From Arcobacter aquimarinus (GTDB lineage: Bacteria; Campylobacterota; Campylobacteria; Campylobacterales; Arcobacteraceae), in contig NZ_CP030944.1 in the NCBI RefSeq assembly GCF_013177635.1, positions 1,860,001-1,924,000 of the forward strand: 64,000 bases of DNA. The letters are read 5' to 3'. Made by a program: the position numbers and the translations under genes. Below, piece after piece: positions 7,930 to 15,853 of this stretch. How positions within the stretch are numbered: the stretch's first letter is position 1; each line of letters opens with the position of its first letter. A model generated the notes under the pieces. The model had not been told where the DNA came from. It saw nothing but the letters and a program-made list of their open reading frames with translations, and did not search any database.

Positions 7930-7954
7930 AAAAGATGGATAATATCCATCTTTT
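7930..7954 (+). terminator. Rho-independent terminator
   Basis: AAAAGATGGAT (7930-7940) and ATCCATCTTTT (7944-7954) form an 11-bp stem with a 3-base loop and a T-run. It closes the five-gene operon that begins at 6451. Confidence 0.85.
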
Positions 7955-8091
7955 TATTTAGAATAAAATAATTTATCAAATTTGAGAATTTTTTTAACAC
8001 ATTTTTTATTAATTTAATAAAAAATAATTTTCTTATCTAAAAAAATTATAGATGTGATAGAATTAAATAAATTACAATTAAAAGAGATTCA

Positions 8092-9261
8092 ATGAAACTA
8101 TTATCAATATTAGTGCTTTTTATAACATTAAGTTTTGCAGATACAAATAATCCATTTAAGACAAAAGTTAATCTAATAGAATTAGAAAAAACATATCAGC
8201 AATATGAACAAACAGATTATAAAAATTTTATCTTAGGTGCGGAATATTATTTTGGACAAGGTAAAGAACAAAATATCAAAGTAGCTAAAGATATTTTTGA
8301 AAAAAATGATTACGATGAATTCATGATTATTTATTCAAATGAATTGAAAAAACTAATAGATGCAGAAATAATACCTACTCAAAACACAGGTGTTGATTTA
8401 ATTAAAAATTCTTTACAAATTTATAAAAAAACAAATAGTAATGATACTTACACAATAAATATGCTTAATCAAATGATAAATTCATGGAATCAAAATACAA
8501 TTAAATATTCTCCTGATAAAAAATCAAAAGTTATTGAATATAAAGCAGATTATTTAGCTATAAGTCAATATGATGGATATAATAGACCTAGTTTTGTAGA
8601 AATTGAATCTCCTTATGGAAAAGTTTCATTTAAAGATTTTGCTTTTGAACCTTTTGATTTTGCAGAGGAGTATCTTTTTTTAAATAATCAAAAATTATTA
8701 ATTCATTTTGGAAGTGATACAGCAAGTGGTACATATATTTTGGACTTAACTAATTTTGAAATGAATTTAATAGGTTATGGTAGTCTATCAAGTGTTCAAA
8801 CTATAAATTCAGAGAAAATAATTAATCTTGTATTGAAAGGTTACCATGATGAAGGTGGTGCTTTTTGGTATGGAAAATCATATGATTCCAATGGAATAGA
8901 ATTAAAAAATCAAACTTTAAATAATTTTATAAATGATTTTGATAAAGCACACAATACAAAAAATTCAGATTTATTAAATATCTTTTATTTAAATAGCATT
9001 TCTTATTACAATTCAAAGAATTACAGTAAGGAAAATGTACTAAAAGATAAAAAAAGACTTTTTAAAAAATATCCAAATTTTAACATGAAAAGTAAAATTT
9101 TAGGAATTCAACAAGAAACTGAAAATGATTTTACTATTATTTATAGAAAAGATGTAATTTATGGAAATAATAATAAAATTTTTGATAGTTATTTAAAAGT
9201 AAAAATAATTGGTGAAAAAGTTTTTATTAAAGAAGAAAATGATATTTTTGAATCGATATAA
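8092..9261 (+). CDS. Secreted hypothetical protein with an NTF2-like C-terminus
   Basis: The 389-residue product starts with a clear signal peptide (MKLLSILVLFITLSFA, cleavage after Ala16), so it is probably periplasmic. Residues about 45-75 (FILGAEYYFGQGKEQNIKVA) look like one Sel1-type repeat. The last 100 residues (from about 285) resemble an NTF2/SnoaL-like fold, with a helix pair then strands. It is a single-gene unit behind a terminator, with GAGA upstream of ATG 8092. The island carries no other secreted protein that I recognise. Function unknown. Confidence 0.7.
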   Translation: MKLLSILVLFITLSFADTNNPFKTKVNLIELEKTYQQYEQTDYKNFILGAEYYFGQGKEQNIKVAKDIFEKNDYDEFMIIYSNELKKLIDAEIIPTQNTGVDLIKNSLQIYKKTNSNDTYTINMLNQMINSWNQNTIKYSPDKKSKVIEYKADYLAISQYDGYNRPSFVEIESPYGKVSFKDFAFEPFDFAEEYLFLNNQKLLIHFGSDTASGTYILDLTNFEMNLIGYGSLSSVQTINSEKIINLVLKGYHDEGGAFWYGKSYDSNGIELKNQTLNNFINDFDKAHNTKNSDLLNIFYLNSISYYNSKNYSKENVLKDKKRLFKKYPNFNMKSKILGIQQETENDFTIIYRKDVIYGNNNKIFDSYLKVKIIGEKVFIKEENDIFESI

Positions 9262-9323
9262 AAATATATAAATTATTGAAAAGTTTCTCATTTAATAAAA
9301 ATAGATTATATTTAAAGTTAATT

Positions 9324-9641
9324 TTAATTGCCATATATTCTTGAAGAAGCAATAGTTTTACCATCTCTAACTAAAATAAATTTTTCTACTCCCGCTAAAC
9401 GAAACCAATTACGAGTAGGACTTCTATATAAATATAATTTATCACCTTCTTGTTTTTTTGCTTTAAAACTTTCTAAAAAGCTAGTTGATTCTTCAAAGGG
9501 AAAATATCCTCCTAATTTTCTTCTATATTGTAAATATTCCTTTTCTGCTTGTTCAAATGTATACTCTTTTTCATAGGCAAAATACCACCAATATGGATAT
9601 AGTAACCAAAATTTATAAGGATGTACAGTAGCAAATAACAT
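9324..9641 (-). CDS. Hypothetical protein, aromatic-rich
   Basis: The 105-residue product starts MLFATVHPYKFWLLYPYWWYF, unusually rich in Tyr and Trp, with a helical middle (TFEQAEKEYLQYRRKL) and a strand-rich C-terminus (KFILVRDGKTIASSRIYG). An opposing frame at 9328-9576 has no ribosome site and is judged a shadow. It faces the secreted-protein gene and lies downstream of the toxin gene on the same strand. Family not recognised. Confidence 0.55.
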   Translation of the reverse strand: MLFATVHPYKFWLLYPYWWYFAYEKEYTFEQAEKEYLQYRRKLGGYFPFEESTSFLESFKAKKQEGDKLYLYRSPTRNWFRLAGVEKFILVRDGKTIASSRIYGN

Positions 9642-9715
9642 TATTTATTCCTAAATATTATAATTAAAAAGCCATAATATGTGTTTTTGAATAAAAAGGT
9701 TCTGAGTAAAAAATT

Positions 9716-9985
9716 TTATTTAAAAAGTTGAGAATGTGTTCCAATTCTAAGAAGTTGTAATATATTGTCATTTATCATATAAATTACAAGTAAATCACCA
9801 CTTATATGAAACTCTTTTGTATCTTTCCATTCACCTGTTAAATAATGGTCTCTTGCTTCACTTGGTAATTCTTCATTATTTAATAACATTGAAATATACA
9901 AAAACAGTTTCGCACTATTTGTTGGATTTAGTTGAGCTTTTTTTAAATCTTTTGTAAAAATTTTATGAACAGATAAATCAAGCAC
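9716..9985 (-). CDS. YafQ-type mRNA interferase toxin (RelE superfamily)
   Basis: The 89-residue length fits. The pattern HKIFTKDLKKA at the start, LPSEARDHYLTGEWKDTKEFHI in the middle and DLLVIYMI...LLRIGTHSQLF at the end is that of the YafQ branch of RelE toxins, ribosome-dependent endoribonucleases. The typical YafQ ending GTHSELF is GTHSQLF here. It overlaps the antitoxin gene by 8 bases. Both lie in the island and probably stabilise it. Confidence 0.88.
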   Translation of the reverse strand: MLDLSVHKIFTKDLKKAQLNPTNSAKLFLYISMLLNNEELPSEARDHYLTGEWKDTKEFHISGDLLVIYMINDNILQLLRIGTHSQLFK

Positions 9986-10244
9986 CTAAATCCTTTTTTA
10001 AATCCTCTAAACTAACTTTTGTCATATTTTTATTTGCTCTTGCATCTTTAATAGCTTCAAGAGTTTCATCATTTGGAATTTTAATTTCAAATGGTATTCC
10101 TCTTTCCAAAACACTTTGAGTTAAAAATATATTAAAAGCTTCACTTAACCCTAAACCATATTGTTTAAATATCTCTTGAGCTTTCTCTTTTGTAGTTGCA
10201 TCAAGGTAAACATTTGTTCTAACTTTATTAGTTGTTGCAGTCAT
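9978..10244 (-). CDS. RelB/DinJ family antitoxin
   Basis: The 88-residue protein begins TNKVRTNVYLDATTKEKAQEIF, a ribbon-helix-helix DNA-binding domain, followed by GLGLSEAFNIFLTQSV and IPFEIKIPN, the hallmarks of DinJ/RelB. The C-terminal tail would wrap the YafQ toxin encoded directly downstream. As a ribbon-helix-helix protein it should repress its own promoter; a strong palindrome lies exactly between the -35 and -10 boxes upstream. Confidence 0.9.
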   Translation of the reverse strand: MTATTNKVRTNVYLDATTKEKAQEIFKQYGLGLSEAFNIFLTQSVLERGIPFEIKIPNDETLEAIKDARANKNMTKVSLEDLKKDLGA

Positions 10245-10269
10245 TTAAAATCCTTTATTTATTAGGGAA

Positions 10270-10299
10270 ATTATAACACACATTGTGTGTTATTGTCAA
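10270..10299 (-). promoter_or_regulatory. Promoter and operator of the dinJ-yafQ pair
   Basis: Reading leftward, TTGACA (10299-10294) and TATAAT (10275-10270) are perfect -35 and -10 boxes, 18 bases apart. The spacer consists almost entirely of a palindrome with 10-base perfect arms, ATAACACACA-T-TGTGTGTTAT (10273-10293), a natural binding site for the antitoxin or toxin-antitoxin complex. Confidence 0.85.
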
Positions 10300-10461
10300 T
10301 TTGATTTATAGAAATGAATTTGGATTTGAAAATTAGATTTTGTTAAAGCATATAAAATATATTATTTTATTAGGTTCGTAAATAAATATGTAGATGTCTT
10401 TAATTATTAGACAATAACTAAAATGCTAAGATTATAATAAATTAGTTATAAGGTAAATTAC

Positions 10462-12141
10462 ATGAAAATATATTTTTGTAGTGATAAAATTGATGTTTTT
10501 GATGATAATTCTATTTATTTATTTCAGGACCATATATATGACAGACATTCAAAACCATGGGATGATTATGGTTATACTATAATGTTTCAAGCATATATAA
10601 AAAAGAATGATGAATTAAAAAATTTAGGCTTTTTAAGAATATTAACAAAAGAATATACTGATACTTCTAAGTATTTTTTAGAAAAAGCACAAAAACTAAA
10701 CGATGAAATATATGATATCTCAAATATATTAAAACCTGAAAACACAATATCAATTGGTTTTACAATAGATTATTATCATAAGCTGAATAAACTATTTGCC
10801 AAACAATCAAGAGATGTTTTGAAGTCAATATGCGACGCTAGTTATAATTACAATAAATACCAAATTTATTCAAAATGGAATGGATTTAATGTCGCACTTA
10901 TGAGAGGAAAATCTTCTGATTCATTATTGGTTAAAGGATATAAAACAGCACTTGGAGAATATAGCATACCAGATGAATTCAATATAAACTTAACATCTCT
11001 AAATAATATTGAAGATACTGATTTCTATTTTAATAATGTTAACGAATTAAGTAAAATAAATATAAATGTACTTGTTGGAAATAATGGTGTAGGAAAGACA
11101 ACTATATTACAAGAAATAATTGATATTGTTTCAGGTGTTAAAGATATTAAAGAAAAATGGCCATACTTCAATAAGCTAATTACTGTTGCTTTTTCGCCTT
11201 TTGAAAAATTTTATACAAAAGAACAATTGATAAAAGAATTAGATAATAAAAACATAGAAGATCAGAACATTCAAATAAAAAATGAAAAAGAAAAAACTAG
11301 AAAAAGAAAAAGAAAATTAAAAACGGAATATGCTTATATTGGATTCAGAAATGAAGACAATGTTTTTGATTTGAATTTTCCTAAAAGTAATATAATTTTA
11401 TCAATAATTAAAATATTTGAATATGATCTTGAAAATAGTTGGTGGCAAGAAAAAAATAGATTGAAAATTCTTTTTGATACGTTATCACTATCGATTACTT
11501 TTGATGCTATTAAATTTAAAAAGAAAAATGGTGATTATTTATTATTATCGAAGAATAATGTAACAGATTTCCAAAAAGAAGAAATTGATCTTAAAGAAGA
11601 AATTAAATTTTGTATACTAAAAGAAAATAAAGATGAGGAAATTACACTAAGTTCAGGACAAATGATTTATTCGTACATGTTACCTGCTATTATTTCTGAA
11701 TTAGAAGATGAAAGTTTAATTATTATTGATGAACCGGAACTTTATCTTCATCCAACAATTGAGGTTGGATTAATTAGTATGCTTAATTATCTTTTAGATG
11801 TAACTTCGTCTTATGCAATTGTTGCTACACATTCTTCAATAATTGTTAGAGAAGTCAACAGAAGAGGAATAAAAGTATTAAGAAGAAGTGCAGATAAGTA
11901 TACTGAAGTAAATAATCCATCTGTTGAAACATATGGAGAATCAATTGATATTATTACAGGTGAAATCTTTGATGACTTCTATACTGATAAACCTTATCAA
12001 AAAAAAATTACTAACTATATTTCAAAAGATTTTGACAAAAACATTGAAAAAATAAAAAGTGAAATAGGTGATGATGCATTAGCATTTGCTTTTTCTAAAA
12101 AATCAACTAATAAAAGCTTAGTTTTTAAGGAAGATGTTTGA
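10462..12141 (+). CDS. AAA family ABC-type ATPase, PtuA-like (Septu-like defence)
   Basis: The 559-residue protein has a Walker A GNNGVGKTT at residues 206-214, a charged coiled middle (about 265-295, KNEKEKTRKRKRKLK), a signature motif LSSGQ near 395, Walker B IIIDEPELYLHP near 420 and a switch His in ATHSS. This is the SMC/RecF-like architecture of OLD-type and PtuA ATPases. No TOPRIM nuclease domain follows. The roughly 205 residues before Walker A are unusual, since PtuA normally starts with the ATPase core. It overlaps an HNH nuclease gene by 4 bases, the pairing that defines Septu (PtuA/PtuB). The defence role is inferred from this context. Confidence 0.85.
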   Translation: MKIYFCSDKIDVFDDNSIYLFQDHIYDRHSKPWDDYGYTIMFQAYIKKNDELKNLGFLRILTKEYTDTSKYFLEKAQKLNDEIYDISNILKPENTISIGFTIDYYHKLNKLFAKQSRDVLKSICDASYNYNKYQIYSKWNGFNVALMRGKSSDSLLVKGYKTALGEYSIPDEFNINLTSLNNIEDTDFYFNNVNELSKININVLVGNNGVGKTTILQEIIDIVSGVKDIKEKWPYFNKLITVAFSPFEKFYTKEQLIKELDNKNIEDQNIQIKNEKEKTRKRKRKLKTEYAYIGFRNEDNVFDLNFPKSNIILSIIKIFEYDLENSWWQEKNRLKILFDTLSLSITFDAIKFKKKNGDYLLLSKNNVTDFQKEEIDLKEEIKFCILKENKDEEITLSSGQMIYSYMLPAIISELEDESLIIIDEPELYLHPTIEVGLISMLNYLLDVTSSYAIVATHSSIIVREVNRRGIKVLRRSADKYTEVNNPSVETYGESIDIITGEIFDDFYTDKPYQKKITNYISKDFDKNIEKIKSEIGDDALAFAFSKKSTNKSLVFKEDV

Positions 12142-12998
12142 AATATTTGAATGACTATATAACCAAATATAATTGGATTAATAAAGCTAGAAAAACTACT
12201 AAAAGCAATTTACCTGATTTTCTATTAATAAAAAAAAGTTTGATAAATAGATACTTTGACTATGAGGGATTAATTCAATCATATAGAACACCTTTAGCTA
12301 ATACTACTTTTTCATCAAGTACAGATTTACTAAAAAACTTTTATGAAAAACCTCCTACGTTATTATCTTCAAAATTAAAAGAAAGAAGAAATAATGATTT
12401 AGAGGAATGTCCTTATTGTGGCAAACCTAGCACTCCTAATACATTAGATCATTTTATACCAAAAACACAATGGCCTGATTTTTCAATATACCCTAATAAT
12501 CTTGTTCCACAATGTCGAAGTTGTGCTCCTATAAAAGGTGAAGATTATTATTGTAATCAAAGTAATCAAGCAATATTTATACATCCTTTCTACTTTGATT
12601 ATTTATCTAAGGTTAGATTTAAAGTCATAATTGATTTTAATACATCTTTAAATAAAGTTAATACCTATAGTGTTGAAATAATCCATCCTAAAGGTTTCAA
12701 AAATTTAGATAGGGTAAGGTTACATTTTGAGAATCTAAATGTTCAAAATAGGATAATTGCATATTGTATAAAAGAATTTAGAAGGTGGGAAACTAGACTA
12801 TCTCAATACAAATTTGATATTGAAGAGTTATTTTCAATATCATTAGGATCTATTAATCCAAAAGATATAGGTAAAAACTGGGAAACAGCTTTTTTTCAAG
12901 CGGTATTAGATAATAAAGATTGTATTGACTATTTCAATAATATAAATACAAATACAACTATAGTTGACGATGATGAAGAAACCACTTCCTCTTTTTAG
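12138..12998 (+). CDS. HNH endonuclease, PtuB-like (Septu-like defence)
   Basis: Translation starts at TTG 12138, overlapping the ATPase stop codon (TTGA) with AAGGAAG just upstream. The 286-residue product has an HNH core at residues about 91-129: CPYC (Cys91, Cys94), LDHFIPK (His105), the Asn pair in YPNNLVP (120-121) and CRSC (Cys126, Cys129). The two Cys pairs bind a structural zinc; His105 is the expected catalytic base. Together with the ATPase it would cut nucleic acid when phage infection is sensed. The acidic tail (DDDEETTSSF) is not part of the fold. Confidence 0.87.
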   Translation: MKYLNDYITKYNWINKARKTTKSNLPDFLLIKKSLINRYFDYEGLIQSYRTPLANTTFSSSTDLLKNFYEKPPTLLSSKLKERRNNDLEECPYCGKPSTPNTLDHFIPKTQWPDFSIYPNNLVPQCRSCAPIKGEDYYCNQSNQAIFIHPFYFDYLSKVRFKVIIDFNTSLNKVNTYSVEIIHPKGFKNLDRVRLHFENLNVQNRIIAYCIKEFRRWETRLSQYKFDIEELFSISLGSINPKDIGKNWETAFFQAVLDNKDCIDYFNNINTNTTIVDDDEETTSSF

Positions 12999-13005
12999 TA
13001 TTATT

Positions 13006-13593
13006 TTATCTAATCAAACATTTCTTCAAGTCTTCATCTGTTGGTCTAATATATCTCATAGTGGTTTTTATATCACTATGACCAATGAACTCTTTAATGA
13101 ATTTTGGATTAATTGATTTTGACATATCAGTTATTATTCCTGCTCTAAAAGAGTGAGATGAATACCTATGTCCGAGAACTTCTTGAATAAAACTATTTAC
13201 TTTTGCAATGAATGTTGAACTACTTGGAGTTTTTAAAGGATTACCTTTTGTTGTAATTATAAAATCTTCATCTTTTGAATCATCATTAAATACAAAATGT
13301 TTTTTAATTTGTTTAATAGCTTCTTTTGAAAAAAATAGTTTTCTTTCTTTTCTGGTTTTATGAGTAACTATAATTAGTTCTTCTTTTTCAAAAATTGTAT
13401 TTATATCTTTAACTTTTAACTGTTTTATTTCATTAACTCTCATACCTGTAAAATATAGTAGAATAAAAGTTCTTCTCAGATTGTTTTTAGTGTTAGTAGT
13501 TAAATCTTCTTTTCCATTTAAGTATGTTAAGAGTTTTTGGTACTCAATTTCTGTAATATTTTCTCTAATTTTAGTGAATTTTTTCTTTTTCAT
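13006..13593 (-). CDS. Single-domain tyrosine recombinase
   Basis: The 195-residue protein is nearly only a catalytic domain. It shows TGMRVNE (Arg), HKTRKERK (Lys in the beta-hairpin), HSFR, GHSDIKTTMRYI (His and Tyr), so the Arg-Lys-His-Arg-His-Tyr set is complete. The usual N-terminal SAM-like core-binding domain is missing, as in FimB/FimE-type invertases. It ends 7 bases from the HNH gene and points toward it. It could mediate inversion, help mobilise the defence module, or be a remnant; with all active residues kept I favour a working enzyme. Confidence 0.85.
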   Translation of the reverse strand: MKKKKFTKIRENITEIEYQKLLTYLNGKEDLTTNTKNNLRRTFILLYFTGMRVNEIKQLKVKDINTIFEKEELIIVTHKTRKERKLFFSKEAIKQIKKHFVFNDDSKDEDFIITTKGNPLKTPSSSTFIAKVNSFIQEVLGHRYSSHSFRAGIITDMSKSINPKFIKEFIGHSDIKTTMRYIRPTDEDLKKCLIR

Positions 13594-13800
13594 AATGTTA
13601 CCTCATAATTTATCTTTTATAAGGCTATTTTAGGTGCTTTAAAATCACAAATGACTGACATTATGACTTTAAAGCTGATGAACTACCCCAAATTATGTGG
13701 TTTAATTACAATGATATAAAATTAATTACTGATGTTACAAAACTTATAATAGTTAATTATTGAAGTTTTTGTTATAATTATAAATATTAGGAGTTTAGTT

Positions 13801-13935
13801 ATGAGTAAAACACCATTTTCTAAAGAAAAAGCATTAAAATCAGCAATTGTTTCAAATCAAATCGAAGGTTATGCTCCAGTTAAGGATAAAGAAGTACTAA
13901 AAAAAGTTAAAGAATATTTATCATTAATTAAGTAA
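13801..13935 (+). CDS. Fic antitoxin, VbhA-like (44 residues)
   Basis: ATG 13801 follows TAGGAG and the frame ends TAA at 13933-13935, sharing its last base with the ATG of the Fic gene. The peptide contains AIVSNQIEGYAP: the SxxxEG inhibitory motif of class I Fic antitoxins, whose Glu enters the Fic active site and blocks ATP positioning. It is 44 residues long, shorter than most gene callers accept. A promoter-like TTGTTATAATTATAAAT precedes it. Confidence 0.85.
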   Translation: MSKTPFSKEKALKSAIVSNQIEGYAPVKDKEVLKKVKEYLSLIK

Positions 13936-14552
13936 TGAAGTATTATCCACCTTCAAATCACATTTACTATGAAAATAGTGATGTTCCTATAAATAAACTA
14001 GAAATCAAAGAACTTGAAATAATAACTGAAATTGAAAAAGAGTTATTAGTTAGAGCTTACGAAAAACTTCATAATGAACTAAACGAAAATGTTCAATTCG
14101 ATGAAAGATATTTATCTAAAGTTCATGAAACAATTTTTGCACCTCTATATACTTGGGCAGGAAAATATAGAACTGTAAATATTTCAAAAGATGAAAGTAT
14201 GTTTTGTCCATATTTAAATTTAGAAACTTTTTCAAAAGAGATATTTAGAAAATTAAAAAATGACAATTTCCTAAAAGACTATGAAAATATTTCTAAAAAA
14301 TCTGAATTTATAGATAAGATATCTTTTTATATTTGTGAACTGAATGTTCTACATCCTTTCAATGAAGGAAATGGAAGAACTTTGAGATTATTTTTTGATA
14401 TGATAGTTACATATAATGGTTATGAATATATTAACTATGAAGAAGCACTAGAAAATAATGAATACATAAATGCATCAATCGATTGTATGATTGCTAATTG
14501 CGAAAAAATTAAAAATATCATAATAAGAGGTTTGCAAAAATCTACTCTCTAA
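13935..14552 (+). CDS. fic: Fic domain toxin (AMP transferase)
   Basis: The 205-residue protein carries the Fic signature HPFNEGNGR starting at His140, with LHEQ-type helix context (KVHETIFAPLYTWAGKYRTVNISK, here the conserved TWAGKYR region near residue 75). Fic enzymes move AMP (rarely other groups) onto target proteins; VbhT-like toxins modify gyrase and topoisomerase IV. The complete motif implies activity, restrained by the antitoxin encoded directly upstream. This is the last gene of the island before the distal attachment repeat, so the pair likely acts as an addiction module. Confidence 0.92.
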   Translation: MKYYPPSNHIYYENSDVPINKLEIKELEIITEIEKELLVRAYEKLHNELNENVQFDERYLSKVHETIFAPLYTWAGKYRTVNISKDESMFCPYLNLETFSKEIFRKLKNDNFLKDYENISKKSEFIDKISFYICELNVLHPFNEGNGRTLRLFFDMIVTYNGYEYINYEEALENNEYINASIDCMIANCEKIKNIIIRGLQKSTL

Positions 14553-14923
14553 AATAAGAATTCTGACCCTTCATCCAGACAACTAACTTTTAATCAACTA
14601 GAAGTTTAACCTATATGAACAAGTAAAATAAGCCTACATATAATCATTAGGATTAAACTTATAAAAACTACTGGCAAAGCCTATTTTTGGTAGAGCAACT
14701 CAACTGGTATATATTTATTAAAATGAGGCCTAAATACCTACAAATAAGACTTTATAAACTAAAGCACATCTCCACCATTAACTTTTTCAACTTTCTTAAA
14801 TCCTATAAAATAAAAAACTACTTTCAAAACTTATTCATAAATACTATTTATTTCATAAAATTTAAACTTTTTATACTTATCTTTTTTTAAAGTGCTATAA
14901 TTCCAAAAAATTCAAGGAACACA
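14553..14923. other. Gene-free stretch at the distal end of the island
   Basis: These 371 bases have no convincing gene. An open frame 14687-14890 crosses the attachment repeat, lacks an RBS and encodes a low-complexity Phe/Lys/Ile-rich peptide. The stretch contains the distal att repeat at 14764-14777. Bases after 14777 should be the original sequence downstream of ssrA, and the short AT-rich run before ATG 14924 (AGTGCTATAATTCC) holds a -10-like box. Confidence 0.6.
14764..14777 (+). repeat. Distal attachment repeat (copy of the tmRNA 3' end)
   Basis: GCACATCTCCACCA here is identical to the last 14 bases of ssrA at 1430-1443, in direct orientation. No tmRNA body precedes it, so it is the displaced copy left at the far end of an element integrated into ssrA. 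Confidence 0.85.
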
Positions 14924-15454
14924 ATGTCTACAAGAGCAACCATTCATAAGGCTTTATTAAATATTGCAAATATGGATACTCATTATTACAATGAACATAA
15001 TTTAACAATAGCACTTCATCCTTCTGAAACTCATGAGAGATTAATGGCAAGAGTTGTTGCATTTATCTTAAACGCAAGTGATAATTTGGCTTTTTGTAAA
15101 GGTATAGATGAAGATGACCAGCCAGATTTATGGGAAAAAGATTATGATGGAACTATAAAATTATGGATTGACTTAGGACAAGTTGATGAAAAACGTATAA
15201 AAAAAGCTTGTATCTCATCAGAACAAGTGATAATTTATACTTATCAACAAAATATGGCTACACCTTGGTTCAAAAAAGTAGAAGGTAATTTACATAAATT
15301 CAAGAATTTATCAATTATTCATCTAAATATGGAAGAAGAAATTGAAAAATTAGCTGATAGAAGTATAAATTTACAATGTAATATAAGTGATGAAGAACTA
15401 ACACTTATAAGTTCAAACGAAACTATGATTATCCATCAAGAAAAGTGGAAATAA
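14924..15454 (+). CDS. yaeQ: YaeQ family protein
   Basis: The 176-residue product matches YaeQ in length and key segments: STRATIHKALLNIANMD at the start, HPSETHERLMARVVAFIL, EDDQPDLWEKDYDGTIKLWIDLGQ and the end-part VIIYTY. YaeQ has a fold related to PD-(D/E)xK nucleases; its cellular role is not settled, though in enterobacteria it was linked to transcription elongation. First core gene after the island. ATG follows AAGGAAC. A short hairpin overlaps its stop codon. Confidence 0.9.
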   Translation: MSTRATIHKALLNIANMDTHYYNEHNLTIALHPSETHERLMARVVAFILNASDNLAFCKGIDEDDQPDLWEKDYDGTIKLWIDLGQVDEKRIKKACISSEQVIIYTYQQNMATPWFKKVEGNLHKFKNLSIIHLNMEEEIEKLADRSINLQCNISDEELTLISSNETMIIHQEKWK

Positions 15455-15470
15455 GATTTTTATCTTATTT
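15449..15470. terminator. Short hairpin between convergent genes
   Basis: AAATAAGA (15449-15456) pairs with TCTTATTT (15463-15470), with a 6-base loop and T-rich flank. It lies between the convergent yaeQ and the gene ending at 15460 and can serve both. Confidence 0.55.
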
Positions 15471-15828
15471 CTTTTATGAATCTTTTTTCTATCTCTTCAT
15501 CACTTAATTCAATATTTTCCTCATTTAAAAATCCATATAAATAAGTCTCATCTTTATATAAAACTTCAATAACTAAAATATTTTCATCTTTGTGATTTAA
15601 AACAAATTTTTCAACAGCTTCAATCGCACTATCTCTCCAATATTTTTCAATCTCTGCATTATTTCCTGCATCAAAAAACATACAATCTTCACACATAGAA
15701 AAGATATAATTTCCAGCACCTTCATATATTTCAAAACTAATAGATTCATTATCTAAAATCTCATTTGTAAAAGGACAATGTAAACTAAATCTTCCTGAAT
15801 TTTTTGGCTTAATAACTACTTTTTTCAT
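15460..15828 (-). CDS. Conserved hypothetical protein
   Basis: The acidic 122-residue protein has Cys residues placed like a small zinc site (HCPFTNEIL, then MCEDCMFF), followed by a helical region and a Glu-rich tail (LSDEEIEKRFIKEI). No signal peptide or membrane segment. I do not recognise the family. It is encoded downstream of the L,D-transpeptidase gene, 25 bases away on the same strand, so the two may be co-transcribed. Confidence 0.65.
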   Translation of the reverse strand: MKKVVIKPKNSGRFSLHCPFTNEILDNESISFEIYEGAGNYIFSMCEDCMFFDAGNNAEIEKYWRDSAIEAVEKFVLNHKDENILVIEVLYKDETYLYGFLNEENIELSDEEIEKRFIKEIR

Positions 15829-15853
15829 AATTAAATTCTCCTATAATAAATTT

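Larger units (their letters stand above)
1430..14777. mobile_element. Integrated genomic island at ssrA
   Basis: About 13.3 kb lie between two direct copies of the tmRNA 3' end. Contents are an integrase at the tmRNA side, a truncated second integrase, an AlpA-like regulator, several unrecognised short genes, a tandem repeat array, a DinJ/YafQ pair, an ATPase-HNH pair, a single-domain tyrosine recombinase and a Fic/antitoxin pair. No capsid, terminase, tail or conjugation gene is visible, so it is not a full prophage or conjugative element. It could be a defence island or a phage satellite; the limits are defined only by the repeat. Confidence 0.85.

Noticed and set aside
9328-9576. 82-codon plus-strand frame opposite 9324-9641
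   Set aside because: No ribosome site; the minus-strand frame is longer and has a more protein-like composition.
14680-14763. Possible tRNA or tmRNA fragment (GGTAGAGCAACTCAACTGG) before the distal att repeat
   Set aside because: It does not fold into a cloverleaf and does not match the tmRNA body; only the last 14 bases at 14764-14777 are shared with ssrA.
1430-14777. Whole island as an intact prophage
   Set aside because: No capsid, portal, terminase, tail or lysis gene is visible between the att repeats.
14687-14890. 67-codon open frame across the distal att site
   Set aside because: Low-complexity product, no ribosome site, crosses the island boundary.
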